Source of the DNA: Pyrrhosoma nymphula
Lineage: Eukaryota > Arthropoda > Insecta > Odonata > Coenagrionidae
Length of the DNA stretch: 64,000 nt
Reading direction: 5' to 3'
Assembly: GCA_963573305.1 (NCBI GenBank)
Contig: OY754328.1
Span: 41,469,822 to 41,533,821 of the forward strand
Shown one piece after another: positions 21,001 to 31,539 of this stretch (positions are counted from its first letter, which is position 1; each line of letters starts with the position of its first letter). The position numbers were made by a program, and so were the translations under genes. Below the pieces are notes generated by a model. That model saw nothing but the letters and a program-made list of their open reading frames with translations, did not search any database and was not told where the DNA came from.

Positions 21001-23196
21001 TAAAGAGAAATTAACAATTTAAATATGTATGGACCTATATCTCCTTTACTTCGAAAATAATTGTACACTAATAATTACTTCGAAATAATTGTACACTTAG
21101 GAATATATTCTCAATTGTTAACTACTTTCTTGTTCTCCGTTCCTGTGGTAATATAAGTCGGCCAACATGCCTGTTGACATTTTCCTCCTGGCGATGTGTA
21201 CTTCGTGAACTTTAATAATATGAATGTGTACCGACAGAATCACTGTCAATAGTTTCAACTCCTAAATAAATGGTATGGCTTAGGATACTATTTATGCATG
21301 CAATTATCTGAGCTTCGTGTGTTTTTTTTCATGTATTTTCACCTCCCAAATGTTCCGCATGAAGTGAAACGAACTATCAATGCTTCTGAAATATAGAAAG
21401 GGAGAAAATGGAGATTAGTTAATCGGCAATGGGTGAGATAAATATTTATTAGGAAGTAATTACGGAGGAAGAGATATAGGTACTGTGGTTAACAATTACA
21501 TACATCGACCATAGATAGATGCGTCTCCTCTTGTTCTTGAGGTATTCGATTAGTCTTTTGTGTCATAAACTTCTTCCTTAATCTCCGTCGTTCCCTTTTC
21601 TTAACTTTTTAATGAGGGACACAACACCTTTTCACCTCATGACGATGCTGAAGCATTTATAACTTAGTCTTCATTTCTTTGTTCATCATTAAAATTAGAT
21701 GAGTAAATTTTTTCCTTAGAAATGTTTGTACATGAGTAACCTCTAAATTAAAGGAAAGAGAACCAAAATATTACGTATGGGAAAAATCGACATTTTCAGC
21801 GTGCTGAATGAAGTGAATGAGAAAACTGAATGTGATATTGAAATATTTTGGTCAGGAAAACTAGTTCGTTTTCATTTGACGTTTAATTTTCTGGAAAACA
21901 TCTATTATGCAACATCACGCAGTGTGAGTTTAGCCTGTCGTACATACGCAATAGGGTAAATGAAATGCAGAATCCTCGCGGTAGTATCGTATTATCCTCA
22001 GGCGTGCAGCACCGTCGTTACTGTGAATGAATTGGTTTAAGAGTACCTAACCTGCTGGTGCACTTTCTAGAAACCCTTTTCTTACACATGAGCCACATAA
22101 ATTACGATATTATTCATGAAAATATGGTAATGGGTTCTTTGGAGCTAAAAAATCTCGCTAAATACTTAATTTGGTCAAGAAAAATGGGATACTATATTTG
22201 ATAAAGCCAGGGAAAATTCCCTGCTCCGGGATAGTTACGCTAAAAGAACTATCCTATTATTAAAATGATAAAGTGGCTGCAATGTTTGCATTAACATTAG
22301 AGTTTCCTGGTTGGAATATGTTGATTGAGAATTTTAGGCTCTCCATGCTACGCGTACCTTTTTGAGGGAGATTGAAGAATCTATATGCTAGGACAAATTT
22401 AATCACCAGGGTGTTTCTTAATGTGAAGCCTGATTATGGGATACCAGAGGATAGGCAGCCTCTTAAAAGGTGTTTCTTTACTTCGCAACAGTGCTGCAGT
22501 GAGAAAGGCCTCCCTCTTTGGTAAGGCATGCGTCAAGCCTCGGTCATTATTACTGGCTGAATGAACCGTGATGTAAACTAAATAAAAACAGTAAAATTTG
22601 AATAGGAAATTAAATTACCAAGGATTGGGGAATTGTTATCGATTTGGGTGGGTATTATCACCTTTGAAAGCAAAACGCACCTCCAGTAAGACTACGACAT
22701 ACATGGGCATTCTAAAGGTGGCTTTGCACGAAGAACTTTACTACACAGTCTGTGCAGTAAAGTACCTCGTATTGTTAATGGGTTTTGTGTGCGGATGTGC
22801 AGTGTAAATTGTGTAGTTTTTTAGGAGGGACTTGATAGAACGACGGCGCGAATTCATGAACAAATGACAGGAGAATAGCCCTTATAGCTCTTATTCCGTC
22901 CCGCGATTCCGTCCTTGCAATTTTTTGTGCATCCAACTGCGTAATTAATTGCCTCGTGTAAAGTGGTCTCAATAGCTCTTCACACAGCCCTTTGTGAATC
23001 TATCTTATTCAGTGTCTCCTAAAAACTCATCCCATTCAGACAGTCGGTATTGAACGCGATGCGTGGTTGGATAAAATATTTTTCTATATTCAAGTTCGTA
23101 GAGCTCTAAAATAAATCTTTGCGAATTTTTTTTCTAAGTGGTTGGCATTTTTCAATCTCATACAAGCGTTCACCATCGAACGCTGTTCCAAATATT
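21001..23196. other. AT-rich intergenic DNA, nothing recognised
   Basis: No domain, TIR or repeat pair is seen over 2.2 kb. Frames 21777-21959 and 22598-22807 show no family resemblance. Confidence 0.4.
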
Positions 23197-23199
23197 TAA

Positions 23200-23664
23200 G
23201 GGCCCGTTCACACGGAGCCACTCAGAAGCACTTCTCAGCAGCGCTGCCGTTGGATAATAATGGGGTAGAATGGAATTGTACACACAAGGCCACGCCACCG
23301 GCTGGAAGCGCCACAGACGGTTTCAGTGGTTCCCTCCGCCGAAGACGTAGAGAAGTGGCGCTTCTAGTGAGTTTATCCGTAGGTAAGTGGTGGTGTTCTC
23401 ACGGAGCGGCTGCCACGCCACAGTTCAAGCAGTGCGTTCGTGGCCCTGCAGAAGCGCTGCTAACGAGCGTTCGAATTACATATAAAGCAAAGGTTGCAGG
23501 TTCACGCTAGTTAGAAGCGCTTCTCACCCACGCTAGTTAGCAGCGCCACGCACGCACGTGCGCGTTTCTGAAAACGCCGGTTCGACGCTCGTTAGTGGCG
23601 CTGTGGAAGCGCTGCCAACCAACCACTTAGAAGCGCAGCTGAATGGCCCCATGTGAACCCGGCC
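23200..23664. mobile_element. Harbinger-like MITE (465 bp)
   Basis: Ends GGGCCCGTTCACACGGAGCC and the complement of GGCCGGGTTCACATGGGGCC form a roughly 20-bp terminal inverted repeat, flanked by TAA on both sides (23197-23199 and 23665-23667). A 3-bp TWA duplication with GGGCCCGTT-type ends suits PIF/Harbinger elements. The interior is GC-rich with many AGAAGCGC/AGCAGCGC variants and a repeated CACGCTAGTTAG unit. The frame 23142-23510 runs across the left end and is not a transposase. Non-autonomous. Confidence 0.7.
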
Positions 23665-23667
23665 TAA

Positions 23668-24781
23668 GAGTAATGGTTCAGTAACAATGTATTATCAAAT
23701 AACTTTCTCGTAGATTAGAAGATATTACTAATTCACAAGAAAATGAAAAAAAAATCATCCTTAATTAACATCGTAATTTTTAAAAACTTATTTTCTCTAA
23801 TTTACGTTAAAACTTATTTTTAGTCCTATTTCCTGATTTATATGATGCAATTAAACTATTTTCAGCGTTGTAGATCAAGTTTCTAATAAAACATTAAAAC
23901 TACTGGAACACCTTGAATTTCGACTTCGAAGAAGTAATATAGTTCCCAGCGAACTTATTCATCACAGTTGACCTGGCGAATATTCATCGAGTCAATCATT
24001 GATGGGACGAGAAACTCATCACCACGCCTTATTGACTTACCAAACCATCGTTTTTCCCACAAGAGTACATCCCTTGTTTGCATACAAGTGCCCGGTTCCA
24101 AATTGAATACATATTTGCATAACGCCGTCCTAAGATCCTGTAATACACTTAATTGACTCCTATTATTAGAGGGCACAGTGGCTTTGTCGCATCGCTTTTG
24201 TTCATCCTGTCTGCTGCTCATTCGTCGCTGTCACAGAGCGCGCCTGGGTTCTATCGCCTAGCCCTCCAAACCCCTCCTCCCCCCAAATAGCAGCTCCTGA
24301 AGAACCCTGATTTCCCCACGGGGGTCACGAGCCCACTAAATTTCAATCGAAATAAATTTTCCGTGTCACCAGTCGAGCGCCAAGGAAGGAGGGGGTTGAC
24401 CCCCTAAGGACTCGCCCTATGAACGCACATACGTATATGACCACTCATGCGGAGGTGCTCTCGTATGTGCGAGAGTAAGTGCGTGAGTGTACGTGTATTC
24501 TCGTACGCCTCGTCTCACTGGACTAGGCGTGGAGTAGTCCTCTTCCACCCATGCCGTCGTTCCCCTCCTACCCTCTCTTCTCTCCATCTCATGACGAGTG
24601 GACATATCTCGTCCCTCCGCACTTCTCTTTCATCTCCACACTTTTCACAGTATCTCGCCTCTCATTCTGAAGATTTTTTTCCAGCCATTTCTCTTCATTT
24701 TTGCACTCGGCTCACGCATACAAAACGTCGGGAAAATTTATCATAACTTTAAAGCCTTGAAAAAATTCTATATTTTTCATA
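23668..24781. other. Intergenic DNA with a CpG-containing patch
   Basis: The AT-rich part to 24230 has opposing short frames only (23955-24221 minus and 23968-24156 plus). A GC-richer patch at 24235-24610 contains GTGCGTGAGTGTACGTG-type alternating sequence and the overlapping frames 24417-24605 (minus) and 24447-24746 (plus). No domain is recognised. Confidence 0.4.
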
Positions 24782-25010
24782 AATGTTCCATTCTTCTTCC
24801 GGGTATCTGCCGCGTCGTTGTGTTTTTCTGACAACGTTTCTCCTCCCGTCCTGGAGGTGTCTTCAGGTCGAAGATACCTGCGCTGCATTTTGGTCCGACT
24901 TTATAAATGCAGCGCAGATACCTTCGACCTGAAGACGCCTCCAGGACGGGAGGAGAAACGTCAGAAAAACACAACGACGCGGCAGATACCCGGAAGAAGA
25001 ATGGAACATT
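24782..25010. repeat. 105-bp inverted repeat with a hammerhead-like core in each arm
   Basis: Arms 24782-24889 and 24906-25010 are near-perfect reverse complements, with one 3-base indel and about three substitutions, around a 16-base spacer. Each arm carries a hammerhead-like core reading outward. Plus strand: CTGAAGA (24929), CCTCC/GGAGG stem II, GAAA (24955), then CGTC. Minus strand: CTGAAGA (complement of 24860-24866), the same stem II, GAAA (complement of 24837-24840), then CGTTGTC. The frame continues open on both strands across the arms, which is a by-product of the symmetry. Identity of the arms suggests a recent origin. Confidence 0.85.
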
Positions 25011-25229
25011 CATCTAATCACCGCGGAAAACTCCGAGAGAACTTTTCATAAATATGTTGTGAGTCAAGGCTAATTGTTTGCAATTTCGCTCGATAGAGGG
25101 AAATGTAGGTGCCTATTTGAGAGTAGGATATTTGTTGGCTGACTCTCATTTTATTCGCATGTTGCGATCAATACCAATATTTTAGTGAATTCTTCGTGGG
25201 TTTCCCAAAGGTCATTTGTTCAGCAGAGT

Positions 25230-25268
25230 CCCACGTTTCGATGGCCCTGACTCTGCCATTGTCCTCAG
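25230..25268 (-). ncRNA. Hammerhead-like core, single copy
   Basis: On the minus strand CTGAGGA (complement of 25262-25268) is followed by ATGGC, a 9-base loop and GCCAT, then CGAAACGTGG. It shows the core order CUGANGA, stem II, GAAA. Stem I is at best three pairs (GAG with CTC), and the base after ACGT is G, which is unfavourable for cleavage. A second inverted pair (GCAGAGTC with GACTCTGC) overlaps it. Likely a decayed terminal-repeat fragment of a Penelope-like family. Confidence 0.45.
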
Positions 25269-25281
25269 GCTCAGTATCATT

Positions 25282-25370
25282 AACCCTTAGAGTGCTGGGG
25301 AGCGGGATCGCGCTCCTCCCGTCTCTCGCCAAAAGTGCCGGGAGCGCTGCCGCGCTCCATCTGTAATGTC
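25282..25370. repeat. Possible piggyBac-type left end
   Basis: TTAACCCTTAGAGTGCTGG starts here and resembles the opening of the nested TTAA element at 36682 (TTAACCCTTAAACGCCG). Two GGAGCG...CGCTCC hairpins follow, plus AAAGTGCCGGGAGCGC. I could not find the matching right end, so this is a partial or diverged element. Confidence 0.4.
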
Positions 25371-26020
25371 ACTATTTCGTATATTAATATTTTTTCAAAT
25401 GTTAATATACGATAAAATCATTAAATATAATATGTCAAAAGTTAAACCAAATATAATAAAGGTTTCCTAATTTTTTTGTAAATTTAATTTAATTTATGTG
25501 TAGTTCAATATTTTACTCAGGAGGGATTCAAGATTTTCTCTAAGAAAGTCGCCAAATTATCGTTAAATCACCATGAACAATGGTGATAACGGTAATTGAG
25601 AAGCCGTTTATCATGTTTTTTACATTATATTTGAGCAAAGATTGTCCTCTCAATTACTTTTGTCCTCTCAATTACTTTTATATAAATTTGAGATGGTAAA
25701 AATACCATTCTTAATTCAATCTGTAATCATTTTTTTTGCAGCTGACTGCAACTGAGTCGCTGAAACAGGTAGCGTCGTGTACGACTTCTGATCTCTTTAG
25801 TGCGAGCGCTCGTTTTGGAGCGTGAAATGCCACGTGGTCCACGAACAGAATTTCCGGTTACGTGCACTCAGTAATTTAAGCGATAGAAATTCGTTATTTG
25901 TTGGTAATTATAAAAGATAAAAGATAAAAGTAAAAGAGCCTCAATTATAATTAAATATTGGAATTGAGTGGACCATTTTGTGGTACTTTTTGGTGTCGTT
26001 TCAATTTGTCCCAGAACGAA
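25371..26020. other. AT-rich DNA with an 18-bp tandem duplication
   Basis: TGTCCTCTCAATTACTTT occurs twice in tandem at 25643-25660 and 25661-25678. ATAAAAG repeats occur near 25910-25930. Otherwise nothing is recognised. Confidence 0.5.
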
Positions 26021-26197
26021 TGAGGTCTTTAGATGAGGATGGGGATGAATTTTTGGGATGCGGTCGGCTGTGGCATCGCACGGGGTTCGAAGCTGGATTG
26101 AGTTGAAGGTTGGCTGAAGTAGGGTCGTGCGCCCAGTCTCACCCTCAAAAAGTACACCTGGCCCCCGGGTACGCGCAGGGGACGGACGCTTGGTACT

Positions 26198-27040
26198 ATG
26201 GTCAACAGGAATAAGACCAGAAAGATGGGAGAAGGCAGACGATCTATTTCCAGATCCCCAGAGCGCCCAAGGGAACGCTCCCGAGAGCGATCTCGCTCGC
26301 CGGCGGGGTCCCGGACACTAGTGCCTCCATCATCGCCGCTCTGCAACATGCGGTCAGCAACTTCGGGTAGCCTCTTGACAGGCAGTCTTCCGGCGGAGAC
26401 CCCAGTGCCAACGACCAACCCGGAATGGCTAAACACCATCCTCTCCGTAATAGCTCGCATCCAGCAGCCACCAGAACCGGGTGCCAGTACCTCCGCGGGT
26501 TTTCCCAGCTTGACCCAGGTGGGATTAGGCTCACATCCTTTAATCACCATGCCAACCTCTCAACCAGCATGCAGTCAGGTGACAACGGTGGCGACCCAAT
26601 TTGTTCTGGCACTTCAACGGTTTCCTGACCTGACTCCTGAAAAGGCTCCGGGTTCCCTTGAGCTGCCATCGGACCAAGAATCGTTAGAGCTGTTTCTGCT
26701 CCTTAAAAATTCTCAGCAATCAGCCAAACTGACTCGTCGCGACCTGCATGAAGTCTCCCTGATCCTGGGCCTCGCAGGCCAGTGGCAAATCCTGAATGGC
26801 CCGGCAAAGTCGCAACTCTATAACACGGAACGACTGCTTGCCATCGCTGCTAGCCACGGCTGGGAAACAGCGGCTAGAATCTCCGGCCCAAACGAGATAT
26901 TGCGGTTTCCTTCCAACTTGCAGCCGCAAGTCACCAGAGAAATCGTACGCGAGCGGCCCGCTGCCCAGCAGCCAGTCTCCACGTACCGGCCTCAGCCCAC
27001 CAGAGGAAGGGGCCCGGGAACCATCGTGCAGTCGCCATAA
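26198..27040 (+). CDS. 280-codon open frame of unknown function, possible retroelement Gag/ORF1
   Basis: The longest frame in the window. Residues 10-40 are rich in Arg-Ser/Glu (SPERPRERSRERSRSPAG), followed by a Pro/Ser/Thr-rich linker to about residue 105. A more compact part follows at residues 130-230 (FVLALQRFPDLTPE, LTRRDLHEVSLILGLAGQW, LLAIAASHGWETAARIS). The tail is Gln/Pro/Arg-rich and ends RGRGPGTIVQSP. A basic, low-complexity N-terminus, a helical core and a basic tail would suit a Gag or ORF1 nucleic-acid-binding protein, but I recognise no zinc knuckle or named domain. The frame sits in a GC-rich island (about 26020-27170) with sharp AT-rich edges, as for an inserted element. The ATG at 26198 is the first in frame. 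Long opposing frames (26029-26550) are shadows. Confidence 0.45.
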   Translation: MVNRNKTRKMGEGRRSISRSPERPRERSRERSRSPAGSRTLVPPSSPLCNMRSATSGSLLTGSLPAETPVPTTNPEWLNTILSVIARIQQPPEPGASTSAGFPSLTQVGLGSHPLITMPTSQPACSQVTTVATQFVLALQRFPDLTPEKAPGSLELPSDQESLELFLLLKNSQQSAKLTRRDLHEVSLILGLAGQWQILNGPAKSQLYNTERLLAIAASHGWETAARISGPNEILRFPSNLQPQVTREIVRERPAAQQPVSTYRPQPTRGRGPGTIVQSP

Positions 27041-27170
27041 TGTGTGCTACACCCTTTCGACCAGAGGGGGTAGGGTTAGGTGAGACAAAAACCGGATCCT
27101 TGATGTACATCACCGGAAGAGGTAATTCACGGATACTGCTGTTTCCCGGGCCTTGCTCTATCAACTATAT

Positions 27171-28880
27171 CGTATGAATGCAGCAGCGTGTGGCATGTTA
27201 CTGCTTTTCAAAAATGCTATGAAAACACGCTAATGTCTTCAGTTGAACGCAGGTAATAACAGACATTGGCCAAAAATACTGTGCAAGGTTTATCAGTATT
27301 TGCACTACATCTAGAATTCCAAGTTCACGGCTCCGAATCGCACCAATACAAAAATATTATGCATTGCTTGAAAATGATTTCCTTGAATATTAGTTTAAAT
27401 TGGCTGTAGTTTTAGCCCCAGATTTTTATAAAACGGTGACCAGCGATGGCTTTGTGTATTGTGCGCGTTTTATTCGTTCTAAGTATTTCAGGCTGTGAAG
27501 TGTAAATATTTTTATGCAATGCATGTGTGCCTACACGGCTGCTGAGGCGGGCTTCCATCGGATCTTTGAGAGTGCAGTGAGGTGAGGGTGAGGGGCACGG
27601 GAGCAGCAACGCTTTATTTACGAAGCAAGGGAATGCACTTTATGAGAATTCCTTCCCCGTGAACCGTTGCGTGCTTTTTCCATTCGAACGAATACTCTGC
27701 TGTAAATGCCGAGCGATATATATTGAACAGTTCCGAGCGAGCCGGAGACCCTTGCTATATACTCTTACGAGACTCAAATCTATCTTACTTTTATGTGCTA
27801 CTTACTACAGGATTAGTGGAACTTTGTCATCCAATTTTGCATGATTAATAATGTAGGAATGCTCATCACTCCATTAGCGAGTGATTCGAAAAGCATGACT
27901 GTATTGGGATCAGGAAATGACAAATAAGTGACAAGAAAATTTATATTATTCACTGAGGAGAGAGACAATCATTTTGCTATCATTAAAAGGTATCATATTG
28001 CAGGAAAGTGGAGAAATAATTCGGGAAAATAGGTACTTATGCGAATAGATTATTTGAAAACACTGACTTGGTAGCTGAAGTTTTATATATTTTTAAACCC
28101 TTGATAGACTTTGTCCATTGCGAGGAAAATGGGATCCAAGAAACATCCTAATCTGTTGACATAGCATAAACATAACTTAGGCATGTGATGAATATGAAGC
28201 CTTCAAAGCTGTGTGACATTGTGATTGCCTAAACAGCCATTTCCGCCTAATTGTTGTGGCAGCATGTAGATGACTCTGAGAGGTGCTTGAAGACAGAGCC
28301 CTCTATATTATGATTCTGTCTTCAATCAGAGCCCTCTGCGTGGCATTCTCACCGGGCAGTTATTAAATAGCAATCCAGAAGTGTGTGTTTTCAATCAATG
28401 ACCCTACAGGATCGATGACCCTGCCCGGCCGGGTGCAACTCAAATCGACTTTTGTATTCCGGTCGGAATTCCGTAATTTTTTCTAAAACATCGATTTTTT
28501 GCAATATTTTAGCGTTTTTGAGTCATCGTCCCCATACCGACCATGCTCATTGTTGAAGTCGAGATTCCGTGTGTATATCCATTAACTCAACGATCCTTTG
28601 CTCTGAATAAGATATGTTAATTATAACATTTTAAATGATAAATCGAAAATTTGTTTTGCTATTAAATGGTGAAATATTTAGAAAATTTATCCGAAAAATT
28701 TGACGTAGTTCGCAGTCACGCGTAGTGCTGATGTTTTTCCTTCCCGTTGATATTTAACGGGCTGCACCTTCACTAGTTTAGTTAATAATCAAACTAAGAA
28801 TGTTACCAGCTCTCATGGTGCAGCTACATATCGAATAAGTATATAACATGCATGAATCCTCCACTCATGAACTGAACAGT
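27171..28880. other. Intergenic DNA, nothing recognised
   Basis: Only minor structure: AGAGCCCTCT occurs twice near 28296 and 28327, with GAAGACAGAG facing CTGTCTTC. No coding or terminal-repeat signal is seen. Confidence 0.4.
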
Positions 28881-28881
28881 A

Positions 28882-29645
28882 AACACATCATCATCATTAC
28901 AGTAATCTACCGGTTAGAGGTAGGTTGTGATGAAAGTCAGAGAATATCCAACGAACTCTTACACGTGCTGTGCCCTTTCTACCTCTTGTATTTCTTTCCT
29001 CATCCCAGCATAAGTCCTACCTTTCTTCATCCCGTCCATAAAACCGATTCTCTTCCTTCCCCTTCCCCGCTTACCCAACATCCTTCCCTCTATCACGACC
29101 TTCAGCAAACCATCGCCCCTCATTACCCCTTCCAGCCACCTACCCTGCCTTCCCCTAATCTCATCTATAAGTTTCCTCTCCTCGCCCACCATGTCAAGCA
29201 CTTCCTCATTTGTCTTCCTTTCCGTCCAACGCACCTTCTCCATCCTCCTCCATACCCACATCTCAAAAGCCTTCAGCCTATTTTCGTCTTCCTTTCTCAA
29301 GGTCCACGTTTCCGCCCCATACAACGCCACACTCCATATCAAGCTCTTTACTAGCCTCTTTTTTACATCCTTACTTAAGGTCCCCGTCATCAGCTCCCTT
29401 CTATTATTGAACGCTTCCTTCGCTAGCGCTATTCTCCTCGTAATGTCTTTGCTACTATGTCCTCTTTCTTCTAGCGTACTACCCAAGTAATTAAATTGTT
29501 CTACTTGCTCCAGTTTGTGACTTCCTACTCTTATCACCAGCTTCGCTTTCTTTGTCCTACCGAATCTCATTACTTTTGTTTTCCTATTATTTATCTTCAT
29601 TCCGTATTTCTCACACTGCTTTTCCAGTGCATCTACTAAAGTTTG
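28882..29645 (-). pseudogene. RTE-like LINE, 3' end with reverse-transcriptase C-terminus
   Basis: Read on the minus strand from about 29645, the frame gives LVDALEKQCEKYGMKINNRK, KTKVM, FNYLGSTLEERG, SLIWSVALYGAETWTLRKED, RLKAFEMWVWRRMEKVRWTE, KTNEEVLDMVGEE, GRQGRWLEGVMRGDG and a basic GKRGRGRKRIG tail, stopping at 28959. K-T-x-V-M, YLGS, YGAETW and FEMWxxRRM are signature blocks of RTE/BovB-like and related non-LTR polyproteins. The element ends in a TGATGATGATG tail (complement near 28885-28898), as RTE elements do. The polymerase active site and endonuclease are lost by 5' truncation. The first 40 codons of the open frame (29646-29762) are unrelated flanking DNA. About 225 codons are intact, so it is a relatively young copy. 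Confidence 0.8.
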
Positions 29646-29850
29646 CAGTAAACACAGGTTTGATAAATTACTGAAAACCATGAAAATGGTGTTTTTTATT
29701 GAATTAGGAAGCTGTGTCACCTCCGGTCTACTTCTACACATAGGTACGATATTCAGGATCAAAACACACTTAAAAGAGTACGCAAATCACCGAAAACCTA
29801 CTTTTATATAGGTACATAGAAAAACGCATACATTATGATACAATGCTGCA

Positions 29851-29893
29851 TGCATTTGAAGTATTCAATATTTTATTGAATACTTCAAATGCA
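29851..29893. repeat. Perfect 20-bp palindrome
   Basis: TGCATTTGAAGTATTCAATA at 29851-29870 and its exact complement at 29874-29893, separated by TTT. Only 10 bases separate it from the much longer inverted repeat at 29904-30120. No hammerhead motif. Confidence 0.85.
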
Positions 29894-29903
29894 TTCGAAA
29901 AAT

Positions 29904-30120
29904 ATTCTCCAACATTAATATAATGGGCGATTTCCTATTTTGAGAGAAGAAGAAATGGAAAACGTTGAGTAATATTGAAAATCTTGATTCCTGCAATAGG
30001 CAAGGTAATCATCAAAATTGCCTATTGCAGGAATCAAGATTTTCAATATTACTCAACGTTTTCCATTTCTTCTTCTCCTCTCAAAATAGGAAATCGCCCA
30101 TTATATTAATGTTGGAGAAT
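29904..30120. repeat. 100-bp near-perfect inverted repeat
   Basis: Arms 29904-30003 and 30018-30120 are reverse complements over 100 bases; the only difference I see is a 3-base insertion in the right arm. The spacer is 14 bases. No GAAAC/CTGANGA motif, no TIR-type ends and no coding frame. Transcription from either side would give a long hairpin RNA suited to Dicer processing. Alternatively it is a foldback element or a product of a palindromic duplication. Confidence 0.9.
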
Positions 30121-30731
30121 AATCATTTGTGAAATTTCGCAACGGAGAAATGGAACTGAGCAAAGAAATGAGTAAACTGGAGTCGTTTTATAGCTCAGTT
30201 GCCACAGTATGAAACGGCAATAATAGCCATTTCTGATGGTAATTAACATTACGACTTTCGTATAAACTTAGACACCAATTTAAGCAGCGTTGCCCATTTC
30301 GATTATAAGACTCTTTGGAAAATTCCCAGAAACTCTATGTTTACGACGCGGTAGTTTTTCTAAGAAAGTCTTTATGGTGCAGGAGTTAATGACTAAATCT
30401 TCGCAAAGGACTGGAATCATGCTGTGGTTTATGACCCTCATAATGCATTTTCGATGCGCCTGAATTTGCTGCACCAACTTCATGATGCTCATTCACTGTG
30501 AAAACCCTTATCAGTTCATCAGGAACGCAGTTCCCATCAAAGTGGCTCATATGATTATTTCCCCAACCAAAACCGTTAAATCTATGTATAGATGTAGTCA
30601 TCGAAGTAGTTTTTGAATATTCTTTTCTTTAGTTTTTTAGCTGATAATTTTATTATTCTCTCTTATTTGAATTTTAGTTGGCTGAAATATTAATCAAAGC
30701 CGCCATTATATATTCAAAGATTTTGTTTCTT
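30121..30731. other. Intergenic DNA, nothing recognised
   Basis: Minus-strand frames 30280-30492 and 30386-30601 overlap each other in different phases and show no domain. Confidence 0.35.
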
Positions 30732-30735
30732 TTAA

Positions 30736-31289
30736 GGTGGTTTGAGCGAGATAGTTCCCTAGTCATAATGGAGACCATATTCAAATTTTATTTTTTTATT
30801 TCAGCGTCTGTTCGAAGTATGAAATAAATATTGTAATGTTAATGGCGCAAAGATATAGTTATATATGATCAAAATTCTCAGTAATTAAATAAATAAAGCT
30901 ACATAAGTCTCTAACTTGACTCATTTTTTCCCGCCGTACGGCTGAAAACCCTTCAAAACAGCAGGTTTATTTGCGATTCTGTCAAAATTACTGTGGTGAG
31001 TAATATACTATTTTTTATAAATAACTGAGAAAACATGCAATCTACACACCGTTAGTTTTTTAACGAAATCTAGGTGCTAGAAGTTACTGATTTGTCTAAT
31101 ATTCTCCCTCTGGAACGCACAGCCATAATCTATCCCATGTAAAACAGTTTATATTTTCACGCAAATAGCTCGAAAAGTAGTTCGCCAACGGGTTGATATT
31201 TTGATACCATTGGTAAGATGAGTTTTTTTCTTTAAAATGATGCCAAATTCATCGAATTCTAGGTGACGTGGTTTTTCGCTCAAACCACC
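30736..31289. mobile_element. TTAA MITE, family B, copy 1 (554 bp)
   Basis: Bounded by TTAA (30732-30735 and 31290-31293). Ends GGTGGTTTGAGCGA and its complement TCGCTCAAACCACC are perfect terminal inverted repeats of at least 14 bases. Three more copies exist in the window (36182-36899, 59843-60403, 60408-60962). No coding frame. TTAA target use suggests mobilisation by a piggyBac-like transposase, although ends beginning GG rather than CC are atypical; a TA target with ends AGGTGG cannot be fully excluded. Confidence 0.8.
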
Positions 31290-31539
31290 TTAAGATTAGT
31301 TTATTTTGATTCAATGAACCATTTTCCAGCAGTAAATTATCCATGAGGTTTCCAACATTCTTCATTTCACATTTGAGTTGTAAACATTTTGGAACTTTTC
31401 TGCGCACGTGTTTCAGTACCTTTCGTACATTTATTAAATTTTCATATGGTTCAGCTGAAATTAAGTATGTATGGAAAGAAGACCGGTGGCAAATTACTTG
31501 AAAGTGACCGTTTTCTTTCTGATTTTACAGGAAAGCACT

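Noticed and set aside
24777..25051. Open frames on both strands at 24.8-25.05 kb with similar protein sequence
   Set aside because: The two frames resemble each other only because the DNA is an inverted repeat; no domain is encoded.
26029..26550. 173-codon minus frame
   Set aside because: Lies mostly within the plus-strand 280-codon frame in a GC-rich island; reads as a shadow with no motif.
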